From Trichoplax adhaerens (lineage: Eukaryota; Placozoa; Uniplacotomia; Trichoplacea; Trichoplacidae): DNA of 64,000 nucleotides. This document shows, piece after piece, positions 39,301 through 52,889 of the stretch (within the stretch, counting starts at the first letter, position 1; every line of letters begins with the position of its first letter). The position numbers were made by a program, and so were the translations under genes. Below the pieces are notes generated by a model that was not told the DNA's origin, did no database searches, and worked only from the letters and a program-made list of their open reading frames with translations. The stretch lies in NCBI RefSeq assembly GCF_000150275.1, contig NW_002060944.1:2456152-2520151 (forward strand). Direction: 5' to 3'.

Positions 39301-42300
39301 TATTCTACATAAGGGCGGTACGGGTAATCATGATTCTAGCTCATCGAAAAGTGGAATTAAAATCGATTCTAGATCTGCTACAAATGTTATTAAAAAGAAA
39401 ATGCAAGAGGAAGTTAGACTTCGAGCCAATACAGGTTAGGGATGGAGCTTTATATATGGCACTCGACTATAAAGTCTTTTAAATTCAAATACCATATAAC
39501 ATTTGCCATCAGATGAATATGGCATCACGTATTCACTATATTAATTGTAAGCTAACTAGGATAATCATCTAATAGAGAAATTTAAATTGCAGTGAACTAT
39601 TTCATATCCTTAGATTCTATGTTCTACCCATTTCGTAAATACGACATAACATTCGTCATAGTTGTAACTTTGTAAATTTTTTAAAGTCTTTGTTTGGTAA
39701 AAGATGTGTTTGAAAATTAAAAGTTTACTGAATTTCTTGTGTTGGCCAACTTTCAATAATCTATAAAATGAAATCCATTATGTTAATCCTTCATATCTTT
39801 AGTTCTAATGGACTAGCGTACTTCAGTGACTTAAATTGTTCTTTTTTACTAACTGTACTGTAGTGTTATAGAAAATCTGTATTTTCGAACCCTGTGAATA
39901 GAAGATAATGTTTAACTATACATGAGATTGTGAATAGAACATTTTTCCTTTTTAACGGCTTTTTTAAATGATACTATTTAATCAATGCATATTATTCTAT
40001 AGAGTCCGCTATTAGTGGAACTAGTAGCACATCTCGCGGAACTTTCACTGGTGTTGTTGATGGAGGAGCTAGTAACTCAAATAATTCAAAATTTAAGGTA
40101 CGATCATAAATATGCAAAAATTCAAAGTCTTCATAAATTGTAACTTTAAATATGATTGTTAGCAAATATTTAAGAGAAGCGTCAAAAGATCTGGCCGATC
40201 ATCTAGCAATGCTGATGATAATGATAAAGTACCCGTCTCTAAATTTGCTAACAAGTAAGAAAATTGAAAGTTGTTATCGAAGTAGCATTAAAAATAGGAT
40301 CGTATTAAAATATTCGGTCATCAATATGATGTATACTGCTGTATCGAAACTTAAATTTAGAAATTTAGAAATAAATATCAGTATTCACTTTTTGTATGAT
40401 TAAATAATAGGCCACCAATTTACCGAAGTCGATCTCTTGACATTATTAAAAATACTAAAGACGTTATTAATGTTGTAAGAAAATCTGTAGCTATATCTGT
40501 GCAATATCAATTCCGAAAGTATTACTCTAGGTAATACTTGGATTAAAAGAATGATCACTTTTGTTTAAAATTTGACTTGGTTTAACAGATTAATTTGTCC
40601 AGAGACTGTAACCCTAAAGTTGAAAGTATTCATGCAAGTACTGTTCAACAAAAGCAGCACTGTTTTCAGCTCTGCAGCAATGGCGAATATCATTACTTTT
40701 CCTGCTCTTCAGATTCAGTTTTAGAAGCTTGGATCCATTGGTAAATGACTTTGAAATTAGTATTAATTGTTAATTTTGTAGACGTATCTAGTAAAGGTCT
40801 TTTTAATCTTCACAATGATTTATGACTTTGCCAAGTCAATTGTAGACTCAGTTATTCATTATTATAAGATATTGGTACGCCAGTATTTTCTTTCAGATAG
40901 TGAATTTTGATTTTATCTGCAAGCATGAGCATATGATAGACTTTAATATATTATATGTTAATAATGAGCATGTTTTATAGAGGATAAAGAATGGCCTTGA
41001 TTCCATTAGTAAACTCACAAATACATTAAAAAGCCAAAGTATTAAGGGAAGCTATTTTCATATTCTTATTCCCTTCATGTACGTATGATTGACCATTTTA
41101 TCTGGGTAACTTCCACCTCATAGGCTAACTGTCAGGGAATAGACTTGATAGCTATTGTTGCATCGCTTTCCTGAATAATTGGCGGTTAATAATTTAGTAA
41201 AGAGTTAAATTATCTTTCAATTTTTTAGTTAAATTATACAGCATGAACATTGATTAAGATCTGCGTAGCCCATATACTCATCAATTTTTTATTACAATCG
41301 AAATAAGTGGTTTTCGGTATAAGATGTTTGAGCCTACAATTGATATATATTCCGATTTCATTTTAGCACAGTTTTCCTATTAGTAAGTTATTAATAATTT
41401 TGAAAATATTATCAATAGCTGCTGACTACACGTTAAAAATAATAATTTAAAGCATTTATAGAGTTAATTATTGAGCATTACTTCTGTATTACAACGTTAT
41501 ACCGACGAATCATACTTCCACAAGGAAAATTACTGCAGCTGCAATCGAGTTTATTTTGAATACTGGTGTAGGTGCGGGTATGCAGATATTTAAATGCAGA
41601 TATGGTTCAGTATTTGGTCATAAAATTTGACTTTAACCTTCTTATCAGTAAGCAGTTCATAAGTTATGAATCTGTTTGAAAAGATTTCCTTTCTATTCCC
41701 ATGGTAGTGAATACGGAGAGGATTGAGATTTCAACCGGTAGTCTCAATCTTATTCACCATTATGTTTTCATTGTACCTGTATATAATCTATCATCACGTC
41801 TTCATTATGCATAGTTAAAATGTAGCCTCACGATGGCGTCATATCCTATTTATCTACTGATTTATTAATCATATAAAATAGTTTTTCCGTGTTTGCGTGT
41901 GTTAGTTAAGTACTTTATTATTTTTAAACATAGGGAATGCTATACATTCTTTTATTAGTTATACTCTCTTAATTTTATTTTTAATTTTTCCCTTTTACCG
42001 TTAATGACATTACTCCTTAATGGAGTCGAAACAAGCTGATATTCTATTAATAGCAATTATATTAAAGATTACTATAAATTCCTCTTTTAAAAAGTGTATG
42101 CGCTAATTGATGAAAGTAAGCTGTTATTATAGTCTTTAACCTAATTAATTTTGAGGATTACTATCTCATCTGACCGTGTGTTTATTGCATTAATGCTGAA
42201 AATAGATTAAAAATTAAATTTTTTCTTTATTAATGTAATGAATGCCCAAAATTTACCCTCATCTTAGATTCCAGCCTTTAAGTTTGACTAAAATTAAGAC

Positions 42301-45300
42301 TAATTATAATTATGGATAAATTGCGATTATAATGTATTTATCCATCCATCAATTTTATTGCAATATTCTTGATACTGCTTCAGTTTTCTGTTCAGAACGA
42401 TATATTCAGGGATTACATGAGCGGATGAACTATAAAATCCTTTGCTCCTTTTGTATAGATAATTTTGTACCCACGTAAATGAGAATATGATTTTTATATC
42501 TTTATTCCTAAAATTTTATCTCGATGCTAGGTTATAAACTTTACAAATGCCTCTGTTTCTATTATTTCACTAGTACCTTACAGTACTTAGATGGAATAAA
42601 AAGATTACAGTATAAGACTTTATGTACTTTATTATAAAATGGAATTAAATTTAAAACTGTGGGGATGCTAGCTAAGAATACTACTTTAAAGACGCTTTTA
42701 TTTTAATGTAATAACATACTAAATTAATCTATCATATTCTACTTTAATTATATTTAATTAGCCTGCAGAGTTCAATATCACCTGATGCGGATAACTGCCA
42801 TCGGCGTTCCATTAACTTATCGGTTGGAGTTGTGGAAGCTAAGAATATGACCAGAAAAAAGTAAAACCAATTATCTCTTCTTTCTTATATGATAACGAAA
42901 TTAATCGTCGATACATATGTATCTTAAAGGCTGCATATAAGTGATTTTTAATTAACTTGCATTTGTTGGTTATGTTTATTAAAGATTTTTTTGTGAAGTG
43001 GTTTGCGATAGCACGGTTTGTGCTCGAACAACTACCAAATCCAAATCCAGTATGCCCTTTTGGGGCGAAGAGTTTACTTTTCAGTTAGTTAGAATGATTC
43101 AATATCATTATTGGCTGATCTTAACAACCTTTAATTAACGAATATGCCGCTTTTTTAATTTTAAAGGAATTTAGCTCCTTTTTCTACCGTAAGCATTTAC
43201 ATTTACAAAGAAGACGACAAGAAATTAAGAAAAGAAAAATGTGTCAAATATGGTAAAGTAATTAATAGTTTTTAATTGCGATTCTTATCATGTATTATGC
43301 TTAAATTAGGTTAACAAACAAGTTTAGGCCGATTTACGAGAATTTGTTGTTCATCGCTTTTGAAATAGGTGTTGTACATATCCCCGTTAAATCATTAGAT
43401 CAGGATGGTCACACTATTGAAAAATGGTAATAATTATTTAGTAATATTTGTTACAGATTTGATGTCAGATAAATATTAAAATAAGTTTCAGCAAATTTTA
43501 AACTCCTCGATCGTAGTTGATAATATTAAGTAAAACATTCATATAATGTGTAGCAATTAGCACCATAATTTTTACCACCTTTCTTTCAAATTATCTTAAA
43601 AAATCGATTTAAAGCTATAAATTACTTGATGGCTAGTCAGTTTACATTATAGAGTAGCTTTTAAATTTTATACTATAGACTAAATGATATAATTGCTTAA
43701 ATTAAGTTATATAATGTACTTGAGCCTTTCAACTAGTTGCAAAATTTAGAATAAATAGCATGAGCTTACTCTGCGATCAATTCAAAAATGAGTTAATACC
43801 TCAAATATTTAACTTGTGCTCAATTAGCTCATGCTTTTTAATGGTTACTGAGTCAAATATAATCGTGATTGCTGTATTATACAGGTTATTTAAACAATGA
43901 TGAGTCACAATAATACTATTTACTTGCTTAATTATCTTCAATGCGTTATAATAATTGCGAATCTTCCTTCCATAAGACTACGCTTACAAGTAAAACTAGA
44001 AGTGAAATATACTTAATTTTGAAACTTTTAAATGATAGGTTTCAAATTCATGTTGATAGCCGAAATTCTACAACTGCAGCTATAAGATTAAAATTAAGAT
44101 ATCAGGTATAAATTTTTGCATGCAATCATGAACCCTGAAACAGTATTTATAAATTTCGGAAAAGACGTTACTGCTGCAGCTAATGCAATATACGAATGAT
44201 TTTTTCCTCTAAGGCTATTTGGATTCTTCCGCTAAGGAAGTACAATGAATTTTTAGACGTAAGTTTATTTGCGTAGAACCTTTAGTAAGGAAATTGATAA
44301 CGTATATATAAGATCAAGGTGGCTTATTAATTCATTCGAATAAATTTTTGACATATATAGTTTATTAAGAACGAACATCAACTAATCCTTGAAGCATTTG
44401 AAAATGTTAATACCAAACTAAAGGTCTGTTATAACGGTATTTGTATCTTTTTATTACAGTTAAAGTGATTAATTATCTGTTAATGTTATAGGATCGCATT
44501 GCTCAATCTTTAATACAAATACTATCGAAAACTGGTCAATATAGGACATTTCTAGCCGACGCTATATTATACGATATTAATAGATTAGGTAAATGTAGAA
44601 TTTATATGAGTTTATTGATGTTCGTAATAAAATTCTGGATTATTGATGTAGTAAAGTATTCCTAAAATAAATTAGTTCCTTTAATTAGCTGATTGCAATA
44701 CTATAAAAAGTTGAATTAGATTCATTAAGCTTTAGGATCACGATAAAAAATTAGGCAGTTCATATTAGTACAAGATGAATTTATGGATTTTACTGTATAT
44801 CGAGTATAGTAGTACTATATCTTCAAGATCACTGATAATTCCGTAGACGTTATGATGAGTGTTCTTAATGAAATAGCTTCTAAGTAAGTAATTTAAGCTT
44901 CCGACAATCAGTTACACGATTCTATAACTCTATATGTTATAGCAATATACTATTGCTAAATAAATTTTTGTGTTAAAAAAGGATAATTATAATTAAATAT
45001 TATCAGAATATAAGCAGCGACATTTTCTCACTACTTATCTGTATTTTAGGTGATGAAAACTTAATCTTTCGAAGCAATACTTTTGCTACAAAGGCAATGG
45101 AAACTTATTTAAAGACAATATGTGCAAATGTAAGGATCGCTATAAAACCGATGCTATAAACCAGAAGTTAATTGATACAAACTTATAAAAATTATGATAG
45201 TTTGATAGTACCCTTGCTTCCAGTAATAATGGATACTTCATTCATCGCGATAAAGAATTTGTATGTATGTATGTACTTGTAGTCGTATACAATTCTCGAT

Positions 45301-48300
45301 ATACCAAAGAAATCATTGAACCGGTATCCATATATTGAACTATGTGCTTCATAGTTATCTTTCTTAATTGCTGTATTAGAAGAACGCTACTACCCACAAA
45401 TTACTTTAGTTATTTAATTGTATAAATTCTAATCGTGAATCGGTAACACCTATGAATTATTCTATAGACACCACAGACAATCAAGTATGAATCAGAGTAT
45501 CATTTTACTGCTCGTTGATTATAGTACATAAAAATGACAATTCTATCGTTCCTTCACACTTTATCAGCAAATTCTCGTTTTAAATGCTGTTTTTTTTTGT
45601 AATTGTTCATTTATACACCATTATAGTTACAATTATAGACACATACGTGAACAAAGTAGTTAAATATCAAATTTATGCTCGAATTTTATACTTATCTATG
45701 CCTAAAATTAATGTACATCACTATAAGCTTAAATTTCTTTTAATTAACACATAGCTAATACTAATTTAGATTTCTTTTTTGATAACATTTGCTGTTGCGA
45801 AAATATAGTTCTCCGGTGCTTTTTTAATCACAATTCTGTATTTGAAATGTAGTATATTCAGGAAACCTTAGCAAATTTTGTCGGTAATGTTTGTCAGTCA
45901 GACGAAAATTACGAAGTCGATGAAAACAGGATGCCATCTAACGCGAATATTGATAGCAACCAAGAAAATCTTAGATCTATGGTGGAAAATGCTTGGGACC
46001 GAATTTACTCTTCTTATACATCATTTCCAAAGTATGCGAATATGACCTTGTATAGATAACATTCATCACTTGCATACGTATATTACCATGTATGCCGCAG
46101 CGCAGAAATATTTGTATATTGTGCAAGGTATGGCATTGGGAAAATGGATAAATTAACGCTAACACCATTGGGTATTTATGTACCGATTTAGGGATCTCAA
46201 CGCAACTTTTCATGAACTTAGGCAACAACTTCAGCGGAATAACCGAAGTGGCTTATATCGAAAATTAATTAGGTAGATTAATGATTTTATCATCAATATC
46301 GTTTGTTATAGTATAGCTGGAGTGAGAGCAAAATATGAACTATGTCGCTGGCATTACAATAGATTTCTTTTACTAGATACTTTCCGTTATTGTAGCCATC
46401 GTCAGTATCTTTTATGTGAATGTATTTCAAAAGATACCGCATAATATTGAAGCATCGTATTATTTCATTTCGATGTTATCGTATTGGAATTGTTTAAATT
46501 TTTTAATCGTTTTATTCATTATTCTGACTGGTACACCTTTAGTGGTTCCATCTTTCTCCGTCTGCTTTGTCCCGCAATATTATCGCCAAGCCTTTTTAAG
46601 CTGATGCAAGAGTGTCCTGATCAGAAAGCTTCGCGACATTTAACACTCGTAGCTAAAGTTATACAGAACTTAGCAAATTGTACTAGGTAAATGGGAGTAC
46701 TACTTTTAAGTAAGATGATATTTTAAGATTTAATATTTTAACTATAATTATCTCTATTCGAATATTTAATATACAGATTCGATAATAAGGAAAAGTATAT
46801 GGGATTTATGAATGATTTTATTGATAAAGAAGCGATTAAAATGGAATATTTTTTAGATCGAATATCGGTAACTTTTAGTACATACGAGTATTTTAGATTA
46901 GCCATATTCTTTGTAATCTATAAAGTCGTACTCTTGATAGTGCTATAGTGGTATCGTATTTACAAATCAATATTAAATAGCTTTTTATTTTAGGAGCATC
47001 GTGGTCAACCAGATGATGAAGAAGACATCATTATACCATTCTTCACCGTTGATATAGGCAAACAATTAGCTATCCTTCATTTAGTATTAAGCCAGAGTTT
47101 AATCCAACTCAAAGAGGTACATGTTTAAGGAGCTGGGGCATGATTTGTTACGTTAATAATTCCATTGTCAGCAATATATGAGATAAAAATTTCTAATTTA
47201 TATCCGTCAATGATTAAAGTAATATAAAAATTATATCGGATACGCAAAAAATTTTCATTTGCAATGATACTTAATTATTAAATATTAATGGATAAAATTA
47301 GAATTTCTAAGGGTCATTAATGAATTGTTTATAGTAAGAAAATTATCCTTTAATACTAAATCAGGAGAATGCAAATGATAATTTCGTTACTGTTTACGAA
47401 TTAGGAAGAGCAGCAATTGCTTGGTTCACTACCGCGAATTTTAAGTGATATTACCCGAATGGTGGAAGTATCTGAAAGCTCTTCTATGTTATATTTTTCA
47501 TCAGCTTTTCGTCGTGGAAGGACCGGCAGCAGTAGCAGTAGTGACAATCGCATGTATAATACTATTGCTAGCGATACATCTAAAGAAAGGTCCAATATAT
47601 CTATATTCTCTCACTTTATGTTAAGCCCAAGCTTTGTTGCAGCAAGCGAACGCTTCCATTCAACTCCTAACATTCACAAAGAATTACCAGATGAAACTGC
47701 TCTATCGCGTTCACTAGAATCTGATGACCAGCCAGTGAAAAGCAGGCGTGGGCCTCGTTACTTCTCATTAAAGCGTCTAACTACAAGTCATGATCGACGA
47801 ATGAGCGATGATCGACCTGATGCAAATACTAATCAAACTAGTTCATTGGTTAATGATACTTTGATGTCTACTAATAGCCGAGTTGATGAATTAGTTTCAA
47901 GTCATCCATTGGTAAATAATAGTGCCATGTCAACATGTAAAAGTGCAACACAACCGGTAAATATACCCGGATCAAGCTATTCACATGGACACCTTGATGC
48001 ATCATCACTGTTGATCAATTCTCCATTAACAATTAATACAAGCAGTAATAACAGTAATTATACCGAAGCAATGTTGAGTATGGATAGAAAACAGCCTGTC
48101 CCGATTCATTTGATGTCGCCGAACGGTAGTGCTAATGCATTGGCTGGAAGCTTTGGAACCCCCAAAGAATCAAGGACAAAACAGAGTAAAAAAAATCATT
48201 CAGTAGAAACGGAAAATTTACTCATGCCCGAATTCTATATTAACAATTGGCAACACTCGCCACAAGATAGCCACAGTGATAGTGATAGCAGCTCAACTAA

Positions 48301-49234
48301 TATACAATTTTCGCAACCCCATGACATAGAGTTTAACGCTAATAATCTTGCACCTAGTTCGATAAAGAATAATGAGAACGTACACGATCGTTTCCGCCGC
48401 TATCCTTCTACTTCTCAACATCACATCGAAGAAACCGAATTATTGAAAGATCCCGGTTTTTGTCAGACGACACAAAATGAAGCTAAAGTATACCGCATTG
48501 ATTTGGATTCTACAGAATCGTCATCGGAAGATAATCATTCTAATACTTCGCAAAATCAGTTAGAGACTCGGTATTATACAATACCTGCAGGCAATCATGA
48601 ACAAATTGGTAATATGAGACGTAATGCCAGCTTTCAACAAGCAACATGCCTAAGTGGAATAACAGCAATAACTTCGTCAACGTTAACAGAGAAGAAGGCA
48701 ATAGTTGGTGGCCTTAGTAACAATGCCAATGCTGGGCATGAGGCTAACGGAAATGCCTCAGCCACTGCTATAGTGGATTCCAAAAGCATTAAAATTTTGG
48801 AATTAGAATTAAGTAGATATCAACATGATCTTATTTCAACCCAAAAACAATGCCAAGAATATGAAGAGACTATTAAACGAGTTGATGCCGTGTGGAAAAA
48901 GCGAATGAATGATTGTGAAGCTCATTTACAACGACAAGTTGAGGAGAAAGAGCTACAATTAAAAAATATTATAAGTCGATTATTATCAGTTGAAGAAGAT
49001 GTTCGCAAAGAGCAAGCTGAGCTAAAGGCTATTGTCAAGGCTAAAGAAAAAGTAATTGAGATGCAAGATAAGAGAATTCGTACGTTAGAGAATATTAATG
49101 CTAAAACCATATCAGTCTTAAATGACTTTCGAGCTCGCTATTCGCCTAAACCAAGTAATAAGCATGAATCCCATATTCCTGTTAATTATTGTGATGATAC
49201 TAACGAAAATAGTGAAACTAATAGTGATAATTGA
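36388..49234 (+). CDS. SynGAP/DAB2IP/RASAL2-type Ras GTPase-activating protein (PH-C2-RasGAP-coiled coil)
   Basis: Twenty-two exons with matching phases, about 1258 residues: 36388-36430, 38184-38272, 39314-39434, 40003-40097, 40175-40254, 40411-40474, 40589-40740, 42762-42860, 42985-43083, 43167-43252, 43369-43426, 44039-44105, 44214-44258, 44361-44423, 44492-44588, 45050-45129, 45862-46031, 46192-46272, 46543-46686, 46777-46867, 46994-47116, 47405-49234. PH domain in two pieces (HGWLEYC and [10 protein letters not shown], then [17 protein letters not shown]) around a Ser-rich insert; C2 domain about residues 225-330 ([27 protein letters not shown]); RasGAP domain about 350-650 with the arginine finger in FRSNTFATK (about R427) and FLRLLCPAI. 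The 610-codon last exon is Ser/Asn-rich and ends in a coiled coil ([18 protein letters not shown]). It should stimulate GTP hydrolysis by Ras or Rap at membranes. The family has several vertebrate members; this looks like their common orthologue. Exons 1-3 are less certain than the rest. Confidence 0.92.
37284..37307. repeat. short hairpin in the first RasGAP intron
   Basis: GACCAAATT and AATTTGGTC are perfect 9-base arms around a 6-base loop. Function unknown. Confidence 0.75.
41701..41760. repeat. 60-bp imperfect hairpin inside a RasGAP intron
   Basis: ATGGT..TGAATA pairs with TATTCACCAT at the outside and GATTGAGA with TCTCAATC inside, around a loop containing CAACCGG. It lies in the 2-kb intron 40741-42761. 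Could be a foldback element or a structured RNA; function unknown. Confidence 0.7.
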
Positions 49235-51208
49235 TTTTTGTATGTTACATGCGCGTATTAAATAATTCTTTTCAGAAGTAAGCTGCTCCACTGTGGAGTA
49301 TACATTTCGACTTAGTAGCAAATTATTTATTACATAAAATTCGACTTTCTGAGTTGCTGCATAATATACGGATGCAAATGTATTAGATAATAAATTTATG
49401 TTCAGAAAACTGTCAATAGTTAATTATTGCTATTATGATTTATCATTTTGCTGATTACATTTAACTAAAAGCTGCTGCCAATAAGTAAACTCACAATAAT
49501 GCACAATTATTATATATTTTGTTTTCGTGATTCAATATGGATATAAAATCATAAAATCATTGATTTCAGCTCACAATTGACTACGTGCTATAGTTTAATA
49601 TTTGATGTGTTCGTCACATTTTACATTGAAAAATTAATATAATTAATTATAAGCGCTTTATTTATGAGAGATAGAAATCATGAAGTTATCATGCTGTGTG
49701 CTGGCTTTAGTTGAAATATTTTGTTATATTTCTTTATTATATTCGTAGCTCTTTGTGGCATTTAGATACTTGTCAACCATTTCTAATTCTTATCCCCGAA
49801 TGAAATTATTTGACGATTACATTAACAACTTGACGATTAATTTTATTGTAAATAGTTAACTAATCCTTTGAAGGGTATCAGTACAGATGAGAAATCTTGT
49901 TAAATATGTCATGTGAACTTATACAGTTTTAATTTCGATTCTGATTATATGTTGATGCAAAAGATCTAGATCTTTATATTATGGCGGTTGTCGTATCTTA
50001 TAGTATTCATAATCAAAAGTTTTATCATGTTGGCTACGCTTACTTATTGTTATTCATTGGGTGCAGTTATTAATTTTGCCAACCGTAAGTTACATCGCTA
50101 GCATGACTATGATTAAAATTGTAAATATTAACTTTTACTTCAAAAGAAAACTGTATTACTGATTAATTTATGCTATTGAAATTATAAGTTCGCCCAGTCT
50201 TTCTTTTTCATTTTAAGAGTAACTGAAAATTAAAGTATAATTTTATTAGTTAAAAATTTCTTTATGCTTTTATATTATTTATGTATGAATCTGTTTTATC
50301 CATTCGCCTTATTTGTGTACGTAACATAACGGTTATACGATATATGCGTACTCTACCATTCGAAATAACTATTTCTTGTCATGTTCATTTCATGTGGGCT
50401 CATTTGCTGGAGTTGTTCAGACTGTCTTACATCGCTGTTTAGTAGTAAGTACTTGTACGCCGTTGAATTATTTATTTAGTGATAGTTCCTTTAACAAACA
50501 AATTACAATAATTTGACTCATTTACTTTAACATTTTACTTGTTCTTGAACTAAACTTTACAAGCATCTTGTATCTTCAAATCCTGCAGTATCAATACACA
50601 GAGTACCATTACGATTTGACAAATCTTAAGCTGCAATTACTGGAAAACTTAAAGTTTTACTCCTCAATGCTAAATAGAGCATATTTTATTCACTGAATCA
50701 ATCAGTAATAACTGCAAAACCAAGGATAATAGTAATATTTTTATTTAAGAAGGCGGCCACTAATTAAAAAATGCTTGTCTTAATTAATTTATATACGTAA
50801 GCAATTCCGTCAAATTTAAATATGTACAGTACATTAAATTTTATGTTGCATAAAATCTAAGATTATATGTAACTAACTATAAATTACGATATCTTCGATT
50901 ACAGTATTATTACAATAATTAACTTGTCGAAATTTTCGAACGAGTAAGAAATATAGAAAGATGATATATAATTCCATACTATTTTACCGTTTTCTTCTAT
51001 TGTATTTTATCTTTGTTCTAACTCTTCGGGAATACATATTCATTATTCTACAAGTATTACTGCTGTGCTGATCATATTACGTACGCGCATACTCCAGATT
51101 TTATCTTTAATTCCCTTTGAATTCATTTTAAGCTTACACCTTCAAGTATACTTCAGTTATTTTACTGCCTGCTCGCAAGGCTATTGCTTTCAAGTAGATT
51201 GTTAATAG

Positions 51209-51330
51209 ATGAAAACTAATCAACTATTCGCATTTTTGTACCAACCAATAAATGAAGACGTAGTTCAGAAATTGCAGACTTTTGAAGATGATAAGCAACG
51301 TAGTGTAGAATGTGAAGTATTAGTTACCCA
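51209..51330 (+). other. unassigned exon-like open stretch with a consensus donor
   Basis: Begins ATGAAAACTAAT and reads through charged sequence (QPINEDVVQKLQTFEDDKQ, then SVECEVLVTQ) to ACCCAG/GTAAGT. The composition looks coding and the donor is perfect. A phase-0 acceptor at 51815 could add KTGSVRKS and a stop at 51868. I do not recognise the protein and see no further exons. Confidence 0.3.
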
Positions 51331-52257
51331 GGTAAGTACGTTAAATTTGTATACGAGAATAGAATATAATGGCCTATGCCGTAATTTTTACTATTAAACG
51401 AGATAAGTACAGCAACTGTGAGAGTACACTGCACCACACAGTGCTGTAAGTGTTGTACGGAATACGTCATAGAGCAGCTATTGCACACTACGCTGTAAAG
51501 ATGTCAACGTTGCAATTTTACTGAAGCCGTAGTAATCCATGTTGTGGTGTTATTTGGTTAATTCCTAGATTCGAGCTTACTCAATTTAAAATAGTAAGTT
51601 GCATGGTACTTGAATTGATTTTGATCTAACGCTAGTAATGTATATTGGATAATATCACTAGTTTAGATCGAAAATTATAAATACGAATTTCATAGAGAAA
51701 CCTATTAAATTATATTAATTAAATAAGATTTAAAGGATTATGGTTCAAACGGGCTGTTTATAGAAGTCAGCCGAGTCATTAAGCATGCAACGTACCTATA
51801 CATTTTTTAATCAGAAAACAGGAAGCGTCCGCAAGAGTATCATAGTTGCTAGTATTTTCATTACATAGTCACTACTGTGTAGCGCGTGCCAGTTCATTAT
51901 AAAATCAGGAATGCTCTGAAAATGCATTATACCAGCATAATTCCTTTATGACCTTAACGAACTACAGATACTATGTGCACTTCCTAATATTCAATTTAAA
52001 ATGATATTACTACATCACCGAGCGATAAAATTACGCGATATTTGTAATTTATTAATACCTATCTTTCATATTGTCATAAACGTATGTTGTAAAAGCAAAA
52101 GAATATGTGAGAAAAAGTGTATCTTAATATTAATTGCATTTATACAGTGGAATATGTCTAGTAATAAATATTGTTTTAATTAAATTTATATCATAATCAA
52201 CTTAAAATAATTTTTATTAGAAATAGATTCATAAGTTCACAGAATAAGAAGGCAAAC

Positions 52258-52344
52258 TTATAGCAACGCATTAGCTCTGATACACCGTAAGGGGCCTGGT
52301 TGTTTTTTAGTAGTCCTTGGTGCCGTGTAGACACCGATGTACTG
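52258..52344 (-). CDS. possible last exon of an unidentified minus-strand gene divergent from CACFD1
   Basis: After an acceptor (TGTTTTAG) at 52345-52346, 28 codons read QYIGVYTAPRTTKKQPGPLR and on to RANALL before TAA. The composition (Pro, Lys, Arg, Gly) is unlike the surrounding AT-rich DNA and looks like a real protein C-terminus. Upstream exons could not be found with confidence; a short acceptor-bounded stretch (LLGAIY) and an ATG near 52587 are candidates. If real, its promoter would face CACFD1 across the small TACAG cluster at 52724-52800. Family not recognised. Confidence 0.35.
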   Translation of the reverse strand, partial: QYIGVYTAPRTTKKQPGPLRCIRANALL

Positions 52345-52723
52345 CTAAAACAATACTGACAGAAAATGAATGAAATAAGCTTGAATATTAGTTATCGTAC
52401 AGTAAATTGCACCCAAGAGCTACGGTACAAAAGAAAAAATGTGTTAGCGCAATACTGTCCATAGGTATATGCGAGTGTGTATCGAGATTCGGCTTGCACA
52501 ATATTGATTGATTGATTATAATTAAACAAGCTATCTCCATTAAACCATTAACAAGGTGACAGCAAATATGGATATCTGCACACCATCGGCATGCGCAATC
52601 CTTGCAGTCACAGATGTTCCTTGCTTTTTCGAAGAGACCAGATGACGAATTAAGTTTTACATAACGTTCACTTAATTCACCGCATGTTGTTGGTATTAGC
52701 GGTCCTTTCGTAATACAGAAGCA

Positions 52724-52800
52724 TCATACATTGTACAGTATACGGTAATGACTGTAAATTTGCATCAGCAAGTACAGTATAGTAACAGACGGTGTACAAA
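52724..52800. repeat. small TACAGTA cluster upstream of CACFD1
   Basis: Four degenerate copies (TGTACAGTATAC, ACTGTAAA, GTACAGTATAG, GGTGTAC) within 77 bp, about 90-165 bp before the CACFD1 start. Weaker than the other arrays. More copies (ACTGTATATACTGTACAGTA) occur at about 53040-53058 in the first intron. Confidence 0.6.
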
Positions 52801-52889
52801 GAAATAGCACGCGAAAAAGCAAAAATTGCGTATGTAAAATTATCATTGTAGAACTTCATTGAAAATCAGATCAATAAAATTTCTATAAA

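Larger units (their letters stand above)
49235..52889. other. gap between the RasGAP gene and CACFD1, with two unassigned exon-like stretches
   Basis: Contains the RasGAP 3' region and the CACFD1 upstream region. Two stretches look coding but lack a recognised family: 51209-51330 (+) and 52258-52344 (-), both listed separately. The rest is AT-rich with no clear feature. Confidence 0.5.

Noticed and set aside
40475-40530. Extension of RasGAP exon 6 to the GTAATA donor at 40531
   Set aside because: It would leave the next exon out of phase; the GTAAGA donor after 40474 keeps the PH domain frame.
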